64,000 nucleotides of DNA from Toxonevra muliebris (taxonomy: Eukaryota; Arthropoda; Insecta; Diptera; Pallopteridae): NCBI GenBank assembly GCA_963691655.1, contig OY829326.1, positions 143,300,998-143,364,997 of the forward strand, written 5' to 3'. This document shows positions 35,384-46,519 of the stretch, piece by piece; position 1 is the stretch's first letter, and every line of letters starts with the position of its first letter. The notes under the pieces are model-generated. The model worked only from the letters and a program-made list of their open reading frames with translations, was not told where the DNA came from and did not search any database. The position numbers were made by a program, and so were the translations under genes.

Positions 35384-35387
35384 TTAA

Positions 35388-35589
35388 CACGTTAGCGGAC
35401 GTGAATGCTCAAATGCATTCAAATCCAGAATACAAATTTCAACATTCAATTCTATATAGCATCCACATAATTTAGTATTCAGTGGAAAAAACGTGTATAA
35501 TCAAAAATTTAAATATTACGATTCCTTTAAGAGAGCTGCCATGTGTCTCTATTTGCACCTCGATACAATTTTGAGTGTCCGCGAACGTG
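35388..35589. mobile_element. TTAA-flanked MITE, copy 1
   Basis: A 202-bp element between TTAA at 35384-87 and 35590-93. Ends are CACGTTAGCGGACGTG on the left and, inward from the right, CACGTTCGCGGACACTC. Its sibling is at 50,437-50,743. Shared inner text includes ATTACGATT..CTTTAAGAGAG.CGCCATGTG-like words and TGCACCTCGAT. Confidence 0.72.
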
Positions 35590-35642
35590 TTAAAATCTTA
35601 AGAAATTTTGCAACACTGATTTTAGCTATTTTCTTGCATGTA

Positions 35643-36891
35643 TTGGGAGTATGAATGTATAAACTCGTAATTGTGACTAACTTCATATCCATCATACGCG
35701 CCATTTTTTTTTTGACATTGACAGCTATTCTATCTCGAAGAGCGCCAAAAATACTATAAGAATTGATCTGTCAAATAATTTTCATAATTTTACAAAAGTG
35801 TTTTACTATAGCTGAAAATGTCGAATTTCGTGCCAACAAAACAAACAACATTTGCGGGAAGTTTTAATTTGCTTCTTCCATTTAAAGAAACTGAAGCTTA
35901 TTCTGACTGTGCTATAGACATTAGAATGTGTCAGGTGTGGTAAGCCCGTTTCAAAAGTGGTGATCTTGATGCTGAAGACAGGGAACGTTCAGGCAGCTCG
36001 AAAAAGTTCGAAGATGAAGAATTGAAGGTATTACTCGAAAATGATTCATGCCAAACGCAACAAGAACTTGCAGAATCTTTAGGAGTTGATCAATCAACCA
36101 TTTCTAAACGATTAAAAGCATTGGGAATGATTCAAAAGCAAGGAAATTGGGTGCTGTACGAATTGAAGCCGAGAGACGTCGAACGACGATTTTTCACATG
36201 TGAACTGCTGATTGAACGACAGAAAAGAAAGGGTTTTCTGCATCGTATTGTGATTGGCGATGAAAAGTGGATACGTTACGATAACCCAAAGCGTAAAAAA
36301 TCATGGGGACCACTCAGACATGCATCAACATCAACGGCAAAGCCGAACATCCATGGATCCAAGCTCATGTTGTGTATTTGGTGGGATATGAAAGGTGTCG
36401 TGTATTACGAGCTGTTGAAACCGAATTAAACAATCACTGGCGACCGCTACCGACTACAATTGATGCGTTTGAGCCGAGCATAAAAGGATAAGAGGCCAGA
36501 ATATGAGAATAGACACGACGAAGTTATTCTTCAGCATCACAATGCTCGGCCGTATGTTGTAAGGCAAGTAAAAACATACTTTGAAACGCTGAAATGGGAA
36601 GTGCTACCCCACCCGCCGTATTCTCCAGATATTGCTTCTTCTGATTAACACTTGTTCCGGTTCGATGACACATGGCCTAGCTGAACAGAACTTCCGTTCT
36701 TTCGAAGAACTCAAAAAATGCCTCAAAAGATGAGGAGTTCTTTCGACGTGGAATCCGTGTGCTACCAGAAAGATGGGAAAAGGTTGTGGCTAACGATGGA
36801 CAATACTTTAAAGAATAAATTTGTAATCACTTTTTCACAATAAATGTCCAAATTACGAAAAAAATACGAGTTTATACATTCATACTCCCAA
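35643..36891 (+). mobile_element. mariner element
   Basis: A 1,249-bp element with ends TTGGGAGTATGAATGTATAA at the left and the same text inverted at the right, flanked by TA (35641-42 and 36892-93). The terminal repeats are about 28 bp and almost identical. Length and organisation are those of classical mariner (DD34D) elements. Confidence 0.9.
35818..36818 (+). pseudogene. mariner transposase (degenerate)
   Basis: The frame starts MSNFVPTKQTTF and shows the typical FKSGD.D.ED.ERSG..KKFED linker and a helix-turn-helix (TQQELAESLGVDQSTISKRL). Next come the WVLYELKPRDVERR motif, VIGDEKW (first catalytic aspartate), HHNARPYVV and HPPYSPDIASSD. In most mariners the second motif reads HDN; here the aspartate is a histidine. 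Stops occur after MCQVW (35,941) and at 36,427, a stop follows SSD (near 36,646), and frameshifts follow. It ends near NDGQYFKE. Dead copy. Confidence 0.85.
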
Positions 36892-36893
36892 TA

Positions 36894-38238
36894 TAAAACC
36901 TTTGACAATTTTTTTGATATTTTTGTAACCGCGATAACTTTTCGAATTAGGTCACGACCTAACTAAAATGTTTTTATCCAAATTCGCCCTGGTAGCACTT
37001 TTGGCTTCTTTAATCAGCTAAAACCTGTACTACAGGCCTGTGTAGTACAAGGGTACAAGGTCTCCAGGTCCCCAGTTAACAATGACAAGTAAGTTCAGGT
37101 AAGCACAAAATTTTGTTTTTAACTACACCCAAGTAGACAAAGAAAATAAAAGAATGAAAATAAAATAGAAGAATGCTATACTTATTTGTACCAACCCGAA
37201 ACTAACTTCGATTATTATTATTATAAGAATTGTGCTGATACCGATTTGAATCGCTTCTACATATCGAGTTTGGAAAAGTTACAAAGGCTACCGCTGTTGG
37301 GTCAAATCGTTTGTAAATGCCGCATTGCTGAAAAAGTCATAGGTCTCAAGGAACCTTCTCGAGTATCGGAAAGTTAAGAACTTAAACGAATTCACATAAA
37401 CAAATTCGCTTAACGAAATTTTTTGCAGCGGTGCACTAAAAAAATCTTCTAAACGATGATGAGACAACTAAGCGAAATCTACTATAAGCATATACCAAAT
37501 AAAATAAGATACACAGACATTGTAGGAGAGAGACATTTCAATTGAATGAACTTAGCACTGAAGTAGGCAGAGAAGTCTCTTCATAAAAAGGATTGTGAAA
37601 CTGAGTTTATTCAAATAGGTATGTATATAAACTCTTCAATCAGATTGTGAATACTTAAGAATTTATCAATAAGACATTCTCAAGTGTTAAACGTTTAGCA
37701 AGAAGACAGTGGCGGATACAGGAAACACTTTTGGGGGGGGGAGGGGGGTCGGGGGAGGGAAATAAAAAATAAAAATTCCCCATATGAACCAAAACGCAGG
37801 CTGGAGCGTTTTTTTTTTCTCATTCGTATATGGTTTTTTTATTTTGCTTATTCTTTAATTTTATTTCGATGACTAACAATTTCAAAAGTATGGCCATGTG
37901 AAAAATTACCCTGTTCTTGTAGCAAAGCATTTCACAATTTCTATGATCTATTTCCAAGGTAAAGGATCGTGGAAGTTTTCGGTTTTAGATTGGTTTATAA
38001 TGTGTCGAGTTTTAGTAGAATTTTAAGAATAATTTAAGGTCACTGATTCCTACCCTGTTTTCTAATATTCTCTTTCCCATCTGGGATTTTCTTTATATCG
38101 GCCCGAAACCTATAATTTTGTTTTTTTTTTTTGGTGGATTTAATTCTCTACCTGAGAATAGAACACGTTAATAATTTCGACCATTTAAAAAAAAAATTTA
38201 TTTCTCAAAATTTAGCTTAAAGTATTCAAATAATACCC
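36894..38238. other. No gene seen; one G-rich element end
   Basis: AT-rich. At 37,709 the text CAGTGGCGGATACAGG, soon followed by a run of G, resembles the end of a G-rich-ended DNA element such as that at 30,221, but I found no partner end or target duplication. The small frame at 37,186-37,377 has no recognised content. Confidence 0.4.
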
Positions 38239-38239
38239 T

Positions 38240-39090
38240 TAAAATTCCAAAATGGGATCTACATTATTTCTTTGGATCGCTAACCTTAGCAGCTTTAATC
38301 GTGGGTAGGAAGTAGTAGGAAGTTTAATAAGCTCCAAGATTTCATCTAGTGAGATGGCAGCGGTGGACGGGCTACAGAACTTTCCAGGGCCCATTAGAGA
38401 GCACGAGAACCTGGAGGAGGGATCAAGGAGCTCGACCCTATTCAGGATTATGAAGGCGGATCTTCCTGTCCTGTACGCCCATATTGATACATTAATATGC
38501 AAGCGTGCGTCCCAGTTCGAAGCAGTGCTGCGCTGGTGGAGGTCGATACCGGCTTAGTTGCAGATGCCTTTACTACGACAGTCGGGCGAGCGATCGAGTG
38601 AATGGCCTTAGCACCTAGAATGGTTGCGGAAGTGGTAGGACTGCTTAAAACTAGCAAAGGTGATAGTGCCTACCTGGCTGGAGGACGAGGAAGGCTTTGT
38701 TGCCGAAGCCTTTCCGTTACCCGAAAAGCGAGCGAGCAAAGGACCGACTCCCGCACCTGACACAGTTACAAGTGTGGCGGTTGATGATGACGGTATATTG
38801 GTCATAACTCTCGACATCGTGGTTCTAGTGGAAGGAGCACCAGATGATGAGCGTCGTTACATCGGAGCTCGAACATACCGTGAAGACCGCCAGGGATTTA
38901 GCGGGACCAAGACAGTTGAGCCTTTAAACTGGAGCCATTCACCGTTCACCGTTTTACCCCGTTGCTACTGGGTCGAAATGCTACAACCCACCATCAGGGA
39001 GAACGTCAGAGTACCGGGGGTATAGACTTTTTTGCGTTAACCGGGATGCACCGCGAGGTAGCAATCTGTACTACATCCCCTGGCAACTGG
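38240..39090. other. GC-rich coding-like island, unrecognised
   Basis: Base composition jumps from the AT-rich surroundings to roughly balanced for about 850 bp. Several frames are open. On + they are 38,354-38,557 (ending LRWWRSIPA) and 38,660-39,025 (starting at a GTG or similar, with WLEDEEGFVAEAFPLPEK). On the minus strand they are 38,239-38,502 (with SLDEILELIKLPTTSYP), 38,448-38,657 and 38,608-38,817. No known domain is evident to me and no single frame spans the island. It may be a decayed retroelement gag-like fragment or other inserted coding DNA. Function not assigned. Confidence 0.35.
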
Positions 39091-40044
39091 GAACTCCATT
39101 TGAATATTAACATACAAAATTAAAATTTTCCGAATATTCGATGGCACAGAAGCCAAATAATAATTTCAATATAATTAGCACAACAGGCAAATAAGCGTAA
39201 GATTTCCTACTGTAGAAAAAAGCAAAATGCTCCAAATATATGCATTGATATTTAAACTTTTCTTCTAAATATATGCAGCAAAAACACTACTGCGTATAAA
39301 CTTTCTGACAGTTTGATATGTTTCCGTTATACTCGCAATAAATTTACCAATAATACTTTTCTTTTTCTTATGACAATTATTATTACCATTTATATATACC
39401 CATTCGTGCTATTCTGCAAACAATGGAGACGTGAATCGTAAAGTTTTTTGCTGTTGCTCCAAAAAATATGCTAAGAAACTGTTGGAAAGTATTTTATAAC
39501 AAATGTTTGCAAAGCATTGTAATCGACAATAAAGAATTACATACATATTTATGAGTATAAGAATATGTAAAAGTGAAATTTGTAGAGAAATGAAAAACAT
39601 TTAGGCTTTGTACGAGTTATGAAAATAATAAGCTGGAGAAAGAGTGGAGGAATAAAAATTGAGGAGTATTGACAAAAAAAAAACCGGAATTAAAAGAACA
39701 AAGTGTGGAAAATTGCCTTTTGTGCAGTCATTTTAAATGTTTGACCTAAATAGTTCTTACTTTGGAAGTTATTGTATATGTATACATGCATTGAAAGGAA
39801 ATTGCGGTTTTTCATTTTTCAACATTTCAATTAGAAAAAGTATTCCATGAACTAATTTGAAATTTCCACAATCGAATTTCAAACTAAAATATTACTTATC
39901 TACAATTCATTGAGGCGTCCAAAACGATCCAGGACACGAATTTTGGATAATCAATGAAAATTTTGGATATATTTTCATGATATTTCGAACAATTTTGAGT
40001 TTTTCATAACTTTTTTTTCTCAATTTGTTGTGCTTGTGCGTGTT
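39091..40044. other. No gene seen
   Basis: AT-rich spacer before transposon copy C. Confidence 0.4.
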
Positions 40045-40046
40045 TA

Positions 40047-41334
40047 CAGGGTGACAATTGTAAAGTGACGCAAGTTTAATACTCTGCAGCAAGCTTTGCC
40101 ATTTACCGTTACTTTAATTTAAAAAGCAAATTCATTCATCATTGGCTTTGCTTTTAATTTCATTTGAATTTTTGTTATTACATTTTGAAATTTCCATAAA
40201 AATGGACAAGGAAAATATTCGTCGTGAAATTATGAAATTTCATTTGGCAAATTATAGTAGCCGTCAAATTGCAAAGGCTTTAAATTTGTCAAGTAGTACG
40301 GTAGACCGAGCTATTATTCGATACAATCAAACTAGGGGTTTTGGAGATAGAGGCCGGGGAAAATTTTCAACAGTTGCCACTACTGGTTTAACAGAAAAAA
40401 TTCGTAAACGAATCAAGCGAAATCCAAGGCGCTCAATGAGAAAAATCGCTAAGGAAGTGGGAGTAAACCGTGAAACAGTGCGAATCATTGCAAAATCAAA
40501 GCTTAATCTTAAGCCGTACAAGCTCCGAAAAGCTCAAGATCTGACACAAAAAAAGAAAGATTTGCGACGGCGAAGATGCTAGGCGTTGCTACGCTCCTCC
40601 GTGTTACAAAATGTTGAAAATATCTTGTTTACAGATGAAAAAATTTTCACGGTTGAACAACATTTCAATGCGCAAAATGACCGAATGTGGCTAACATCAT
40701 CATCGCAACAAAATAGGACTGTTGGCCGAGTTCAAAAGCCAGCTTCCGTTATGGTATGGGCTGGAGTTTCCGCTAATGCCAGAACCCCTCTAATATTCGT
40801 TGAAGAGGGTGTTAAAATTAACCAGGTTGTTTATCGGAGCATTTTAAATGAACATGTTCTTCCCTGGGCCCAAGATACATTTGGAAATGAGAACTGGACT
40901 TTCCAGCAAGATTCTGCACCTTCCCACATGGCAAAATTAACGCAAACATGGATAAAAGACAATTTTTCTGCATTCATAACATCTCAAGAATGGCCACCAT
41001 ACTCCCCAGACTTGAATCCAATGGACTACTCTATTTGGAGTATTTTAGAGAGTAAGGCTAGTGCATCTCAACACCACAGTCTGGAGTCGCTGACAAATTC
41101 ATTAGAGAAAGCCTGGACTGAAATTGATCAGGAAGTCCTGCGGCGAACAGTCCTACGATTTCCGGATCGATTGAAGGCATGTGTGCAGGCTAAAGGAGGT
41201 TATATTGAATGAGGTGGGGTTCAAATGAATGCTTATATATTCAGCAATGTTAACACTTAATTGTACTTAATGTAAGTACGTCCTTTTGAAAATAACTGCT
41301 GAAATGTGTGCGTCACTTTACGATTGTCACCCTG
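40047..41334 (+). mobile_element. Tc1/mariner-superfamily element, copy C
   Basis: A 1,288-bp copy with TA on both sides (40045-46, 41335-36) and inverted ends CAGGGTGACAATTGTAAAG / CAGGGTGACAATCGTAAAG. It has the least damaged transposase gene of the four. Confidence 0.9.
40202..41212 (+). pseudogene. DD37D-type transposase, copy C (one stop)
   Basis: From MDKENIRREIM to AKGGYIE the frame is kept except for one in-frame TAG at 40,580 (after RRRRC), which falls between the DNA-binding half and the catalytic half. All three catalytic aspartates are present (LFTDEK, FQQDSAPSH, NPMDYSIW). A few substitutions are private to this copy (for example NQTRGFGDRGRG and KASASQHH). The split could give a separate DNA-binding fragment, which in other families can act as a repressor; that is speculation. 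Confidence 0.88.
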
Positions 41335-41336
41335 TA

Positions 41337-42911
41337 TAGTCTTCAATTCTTCAATTATGACGTATGAGGATATTGTAAGTATGAATAAAATATTCATAAA
41401 GTAAGCGAGGGTTATGAAGTGTTTTTGTTATTTCATGGCTGTACACAAATAAATCTGAATATATTTTGTATTGGTAAATAATGTAAAGTATTTGAATGAA
41501 ATATGATAAAATTAAATTTCAGTTTGACAAAGGCACTTCCCAATTGCGTTGCTGTCAAATAGTGTCAGATGCACTTCAGTCTCAACTTTATAGATGTTAT
41601 ATCATGTTTATATTACTGTTCTTTGTATTTGTTTTGACATTTGCATGAATTTTTTCTTTATTTTTAACCTTATGCCACTCATATTTTTTGCATTGGCATG
41701 AAAAATGACACGAATGAAGGAAACCAGCAATTAATTTAATTAAATTATTTAATTATTTTTAAGATAGTTAGTAATTACTAGGGAACGGAAAAAAGGCAAA
41801 ATGAAATATTCTTTCTATAGTTAGCATTGATTTTGAAATTTCAAATTTTCGTATTTTTGATTATGTCGCTTATGAGAAAGAAGAAGATAGAAATAGACAA
41901 ATATTTCAAAAATCGTTGAATAATATAGATTTTAAATTTTATTTAGCTTTTTTTCCGCTCCCTGATAATTACAAAAATATTTATTACCATTGTGTGATTG
42001 TGCTTTTGAAATCGGGAATGTATATGGTCCATCAAAATTTACTAATAATTAAATACATACTATACATAACTCTAAAAAATAGGTCTGCTGTTCTATATTT
42101 GTAGAACCACTACCTATATCAATTTCCAGGACTTTGTTATGATGATGCCATAGTGATTCGTTTCATAGACAAAATTCAACAAATTAGAGAGCTGAAACCT
42201 AATAAATTTGATTCCAACTTCCATATAATGTTTAATCTTATTAGACGCCAAAAATCTTCTCTATAAACTAAATACAACTATTCAATTTCGAATAACTTAA
42301 TAGAAAATTTTGTAATGTTCAAATTCCAATTTAGCATTATATCTCACCATTTCCAACGATATCATTTTTGTTGCGTTTGCATCGCCTTGCGTTCATATTT
42401 TGCGCTCATGCAATACAATTTTCAAGCATTAACCATATCGTCGACCAATGCATTTGCGAGAAGTGGCCAATACCACATTTTTCCACAGACTTGAATGCGA
42501 TAATTATTCATCGAAAAATCGACACTGTCTATAGTTGTATTTGTTGATTATATCCGGAAACTACAACTCTTGGTCGAATAACTTTGTCCTCCCCAAAGAT
42601 TCATGAAAAAAGACCTGCAATAGAAATAATATGATTGAGATATATGAATGATTTGAAAGATTGATGAAACTTACAGAACTATCTTTCAAACACACAACCT
42701 ATCACTGCATTAGCGTTCTTTTTCATTGGTTTAACAATAAAATTTTATAGACAATTAGAAGTACGGATTTCCTATACTGATCCTGTGGTGAAATGGCAAA
42801 CAAGAACATTAACTTATAGCTGGTAAAATAATAGTCAAAAGTTACATTGCAATTCCCATGCCAAATCACAAATGACAACAATTGCAAAACAACCTTTTCA
42901 TAAATGCCTGT
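41337..42911. other. No gene seen
   Basis: AT-rich. Small open frames without recognisable content. Confidence 0.4.
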
Positions 42912-42924
42912 ATTTTCTTTTTTT

Positions 42925-43874
42925 ATTATTATTACTACATTTACTCTACCCCTAATTTAAACCACACGTTCTTCACCCATATTCCCAGTAGAGAGGAATG
43001 GGTTAATGACGAAGTGGTCACTGACAATTCAATTGACATCTATATAGATGGATCCAAATTGGAGGAAAGAGTCGGCTGTGGCGTCTACTCTAGTAAGTTA
43101 GATCTCAGACTCTCTTTCCGACTTCCTGACCATTGCAGCGTCTCTCAGGCGGAAGTAATGGCTATCTATCAAGCGAAACGAATATCTGCATCTACACGGA
43201 CAGGCAAGCAGCAATCAAGGCCCTTGCCGATGTTTTCACGACATCAAAGCTTGTTCTCGACTGCCGATCTTCACTCAACATTTTGTCGAGTCACTCGCAG
43301 GTCCATCTATATTGGGTGCCTAGACATATGGATATTTCAGGTAACTGCAATGCCGACGAGTTAGCAAAACAGGGCTCGCAGCTTACAGATATATCACCTA
43401 CCTGCACCATTGGTGTCCCTCTTACGTCTATTAAATTAGCCATTAAGCAAAACTACCTTGAGGAAGCAAAAAGATACTGGGTAGCGGAGCATACCTGTGG
43501 TATTACCAGGCTAACATGGACCACTATGGACAATAGACGCACTAGACAACTACTCAACCTAAGCAGAAACTACATCAGCATAACGACTTCGGTGCTCACG
43601 GGACACTGCATAATGGGGAGACATGCTGCAAGACTTGGACTGCCATTCAATGACTTCTGTCGGGGCTGAAACTCCTGGGTTCACCTTTCTTCACTAGTCT
43701 GTCCGAGCTATCATCCATAAATATTAAGGACATAGCCAGATTCATTATGGAATCCTCATGGCTCTACACTCCGTAAATGGGGGAGTCGCGCCGTACTGTG
43801 GTATCACAATGAGCTTAATTATGTGCTTAAGTGTGCTTTCAAGCAGAAGGCTGCCACTCCAACCTAACCTAACC
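42925..43874 (+). mobile_element. 5'-truncated LINE copy with RNase H (internally deleted)
   Basis: Same family as 44,373-45,809 but opposite orientation. It starts within the region just before the RNase H domain and ends CCACTCC followed by AACCTAACCTAACC. A likely target duplication, TTCTTTTTTTATT before (about 42,912) and TTCTTTTTTATT after (43,875-86), supports a real insertion. The left boundary is blurred by ATT repeats. Confidence 0.78.
42960..43755 (+). pseudogene. LINE RNase H and C-terminal region, deleted copy
   Basis: It reads ..FFTHIPSREEWVNDEVVTDNSIDIYIDGSK.. where the family has YTDGSK. About 30 bp are missing after IYQAKR (near 43,178), which moves the frame. The second frame (43,133-43,669) continues with IYTDRQAAIKAL, LYWVPRHMDISGN and LPFNDFCRG. 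About 75 bp covering the Cys/His-rich VLHFMCECP block are also missing at 43,668. Two deletions and several changed catalytic positions (DGSK context kept, DSQ to DRQ) show it is inactive. Confidence 0.85.
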
Positions 43875-43886
43875 TTCTTTTTTATT

Positions 43887-44357
43887 GGCAGTTGCTCTAT
43901 CGTATGAACTATATTGGAAATAATTCTGCAGAAACCAGCACTCAATGTTTATAGGTGAACTGAATTACTTTATCTTTTATAAAAAAAATTACACGAATGA
44001 CGGCCCTAACATGCGATCATCTGCTTGTCTATAGACAAATTGCGAGCAAAGACACTGAAAAAGAAATCTAAAAAACATTAATCAGGACGACCCATTCAGT
44101 AAATAATTAACCAATGAAATTCTTAGATGTGCACTGAGGTATGAGGCTAAAAATTATGTTTGGTGATTATTTTGCAATATCTCTAGATACGGCCTAGAAT
44201 TATCCGCTCCAAATCGTATAGGCGAAACTGATCCAATCCTTAATACCAATCCTTAATGGGTAAACAAAACTTTTAGTGCGGGATTATTAAACTTAAAAAA
44301 ATTTATTTAAAATCAGTTCACAACTTTAGCTTATGCCCTTAAAATAAAGTGAGAAAT
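43887..44357. other. No gene seen (between two LINE 3' ends)
   Basis: About 0.47 kb of AT-rich spacer separates the two tail-to-tail LINE copies. Confidence 0.45.
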
Positions 44358-44372
44358 GTAATTTCAAGCCTA

Positions 44373-45809
44373 GGTTAGGTTAGGTTGGAGTGGCAGCCTT
44401 CTGCTTGAAAGCACACTTAAGCACAAATTAGGCTCATTGTGATACCACAGTACGGCGCGACTCCCCCATTTACGGAGTGGAGAACCATGAGGATTCCATA
44501 ATGAATCTGGCTATGTCCTTAATATTTATGGATGATAGCTCGGACAGACTAGTGAAGAAAGGTGAACCCAGGAGTTTTAGTCTCCTCCTGGCCAGGGATG
44601 GGCATTCGCACATGAAATGAAGGACTGTTTCTTCCTCCTCCTCAGAGCCGCAGCCCCGACAGAAGTCATTGAATGGCAGTCCAAGTCTTGCAGCATGTCT
44701 CCCCATTATGCAGTGTCCCGTGAGCACCGAAGTCGTTATGCTGATGGAGCTTCTGCTTAGGTTGAGTAGCTGTCTAGTACGTTTATTGTCCATAGTGGTC
44801 CATGTTAGCCTGGTAATACCACAGGTATGCTCCGCTACCCAGGATCTTTTTGCTCCCTCAAGGTAGTTTTGCTTAATGGCTAATTTAATAGACGTAAGAG
44901 GGACACCAATGGTGCAGGTAGGTGATATATCTGTAAGTTGCGAGCCCTGTTTTGCTAACTCGTCGGCATTGCAGTTACCTGAAATATTCATATGTCCAGG
45001 CACCCAATATAGGTGGACCTGAGAGTGACTCGACAAAATGTTGAGTGAAGATCGGCAGTCGAGAACAAGCTTTGATGTAGTGAAAACACCGGCAAGGGAC
45101 TTGATTGCTGCTTGGCTGTCCGTGTAGATGCGGATATTCGTATCGAATGAATCGTTGCGCATAAGCCACTTGGACGCTTGATAGATAGCCATTACTTCCG
45201 CCTGAAAGACGCTGCAATGGTCAGGAAGTCGGAAAGAGAGTCTGAGATCTAGCTTACTAGAGAAGATGCCACAGCCGACTCTTTCCTCCGATTTGGATCC
45301 ATCTGTATAGATGTCAATTAAATTGTCAGTGACCACCTCGTCATTAACCCATTCCTCTCTACTGGGGATATGGGTGAAGAACGTGTGGTTTAAATTAGGG
45401 GTAGAGCAAATGTAGTCTACGTTAGTTGGTACGGACGTATCGTGGATTAAAATCTTGGCATGGCCCAGGTTTGACCGGGTCCAGCGAGTTAGGGCACTGA
45501 GTCTGACAGCAGAGCACTTAGCTTGTTGCTTGACCAGAAGTGAGGTTGGCAACCAATGAAGGATTGCGAAGAGAGCTTTCGTGGAGGTAGTACGGAGGGC
45601 CCCAGTAATCAATATGGCTGCCGTTCTTCTAACCTTATCCAGTGGTTTAAGGTTGACCGACTTTGAAGTAGCTGGCCACCAGAAGACGGATCCATAAATA
45701 AGATTAGGCTCGACCACTGCTGAATAGAGCCAGGAAGTGACTCGAGGTTGAAGACCCCATCTTGTTCCTAATGCCCTCTTACAGCAGTAGAGAGCGCAAG
45801 AGGCTTTCC
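44373..45809 (-). mobile_element. 5'-truncated LINE copy with RNase H and AACCT tail
   Basis: A 1,437-bp minus-strand insertion with an exact 15-bp target duplication, GTAATTTCAAGCCTA, at 44,358-44,372 and 45,810-45,824. The 3' end is CCACTCC followed by AACCTAACCTAACC rather than poly-A. The 5' end is truncated in the reverse-transcriptase thumb. Confidence 0.9.
44470..45809 (-). CDS. LINE ORF2 C-terminal part: thumb, RNase H, Cys-rich module (truncated)
   Basis: About 445 codons remain open to the natural stop. Order: reverse-transcriptase thumb (RKASCALYCCKRALGTRWGL, IYGSVFWWP, RTAAILITGALRTTSTKAL), spacer, then RNase H with IYTDGSK, FQAEVMAIYQ, YTDSQAAIK, LYWVPGH and NADELAKQG. These contain the D-E-D-type catalytic residues. 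A C-terminal HCIMGRHAARLGL..FCRGC...VLHFMCECP module follows. RNase H-bearing LINEs of flies belong to the I/R1/LOA-like groups; I cannot choose among them. No start codon of its own survives because the 5' part was never inserted; the first few open codons come from the target duplication. The frame is intact, so the insertion is recent. Confidence 0.88.
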
Positions 45810-45862
45810 GTAATTTCAAGCCTAATTTATGGCGAAACTTTTACGGTTACATTAAAATATAT

Positions 45863-46519
45863 TATAACACTATGCGACAATTTTCGGATCATCGAAATCA
45901 AACCGGACCGGACTCCTTTTTTTTTTTTTAAATATACGCATCCAATAGCAAAATCCTCGCTGACTTTGTAAAAGTTAGCTCGATTTTTTTTTTTTTTTTT
46001 TGAATTTTTTGAGCCTCAGGCCATTTTCGGGTTTTTCATATACCCCAATTTTGACTTATAAATCGATTTTTTTTTGGATGTATCGGATGTATGTCATCGT
46101 GATTCTTTTTAGAAATGTCGTTTATGTACAAATAAACCCATTTCGTAAAGAACCTATATCCTGAAACTGGAATTTTAATTATTTTCGAAATTAGTGTAAA
46201 AAAATTCCAAAAAATTGCCATTTTTCTAACATTTAGTCTCAAAAATTGGGTTTCAGAATATAGGTTCTTTACAAAATGTGTTTATTTGTATATAAAAGAC
46301 ATTTCTATGAAGAATCACGATGACATACATCGGATACATCCAAAAAAAATCGATTTACTTATAACTAAATGAGCCTGAGGCTCAAAAAATTCAAAAAAAA
46401 AAAAAAAAAAATTGAGCTAACTTTTACAAACCCAGCGAGGGTTTTGCTATTGGATTGGTATATTTTCCGAAAAAAATAGTCCGGTGCGGTGTTTGATTTA
46501 TGGTGTTGCACAGTGTTAT
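45863..46519. mobile_element. Foldback element with long inverted arms
   Basis: About 657 bp form two arms of roughly 290 bp around a small centre near 46,180-46,240. Matching pairs, outer to inner: ATAACACT..GC.ACA, TCAAAC..CACCGGACT-type ends, ATCCAATAGCAAAA, CTCGCTG, GTAAAAGTTAGCTC, poly-T/poly-A, ATCGATTT, ATGTCATCGTGATTC and ATATAGGTTCTTTAC. The arms differ by scattered substitutions, so they are not a sequencing artefact. No coding capacity. Confidence 0.75.

Noticed and set aside
37186..37377. Possible small gene (63 codons)
   Set aside because: No start context, no known motif, isolated in AT-rich DNA; not listed as a gene.
43861..43874. Telomere sequence (AACCT repeats) marking a chromosome end
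   Set aside because: Only three units, located exactly at LINE 3' ends with a target duplication at one of them. It is the element's tail.
44975..45217. Second minus-strand frame inside the LINE
   Set aside because: Overlaps the long RNase H frame out of phase and has no independent motifs.
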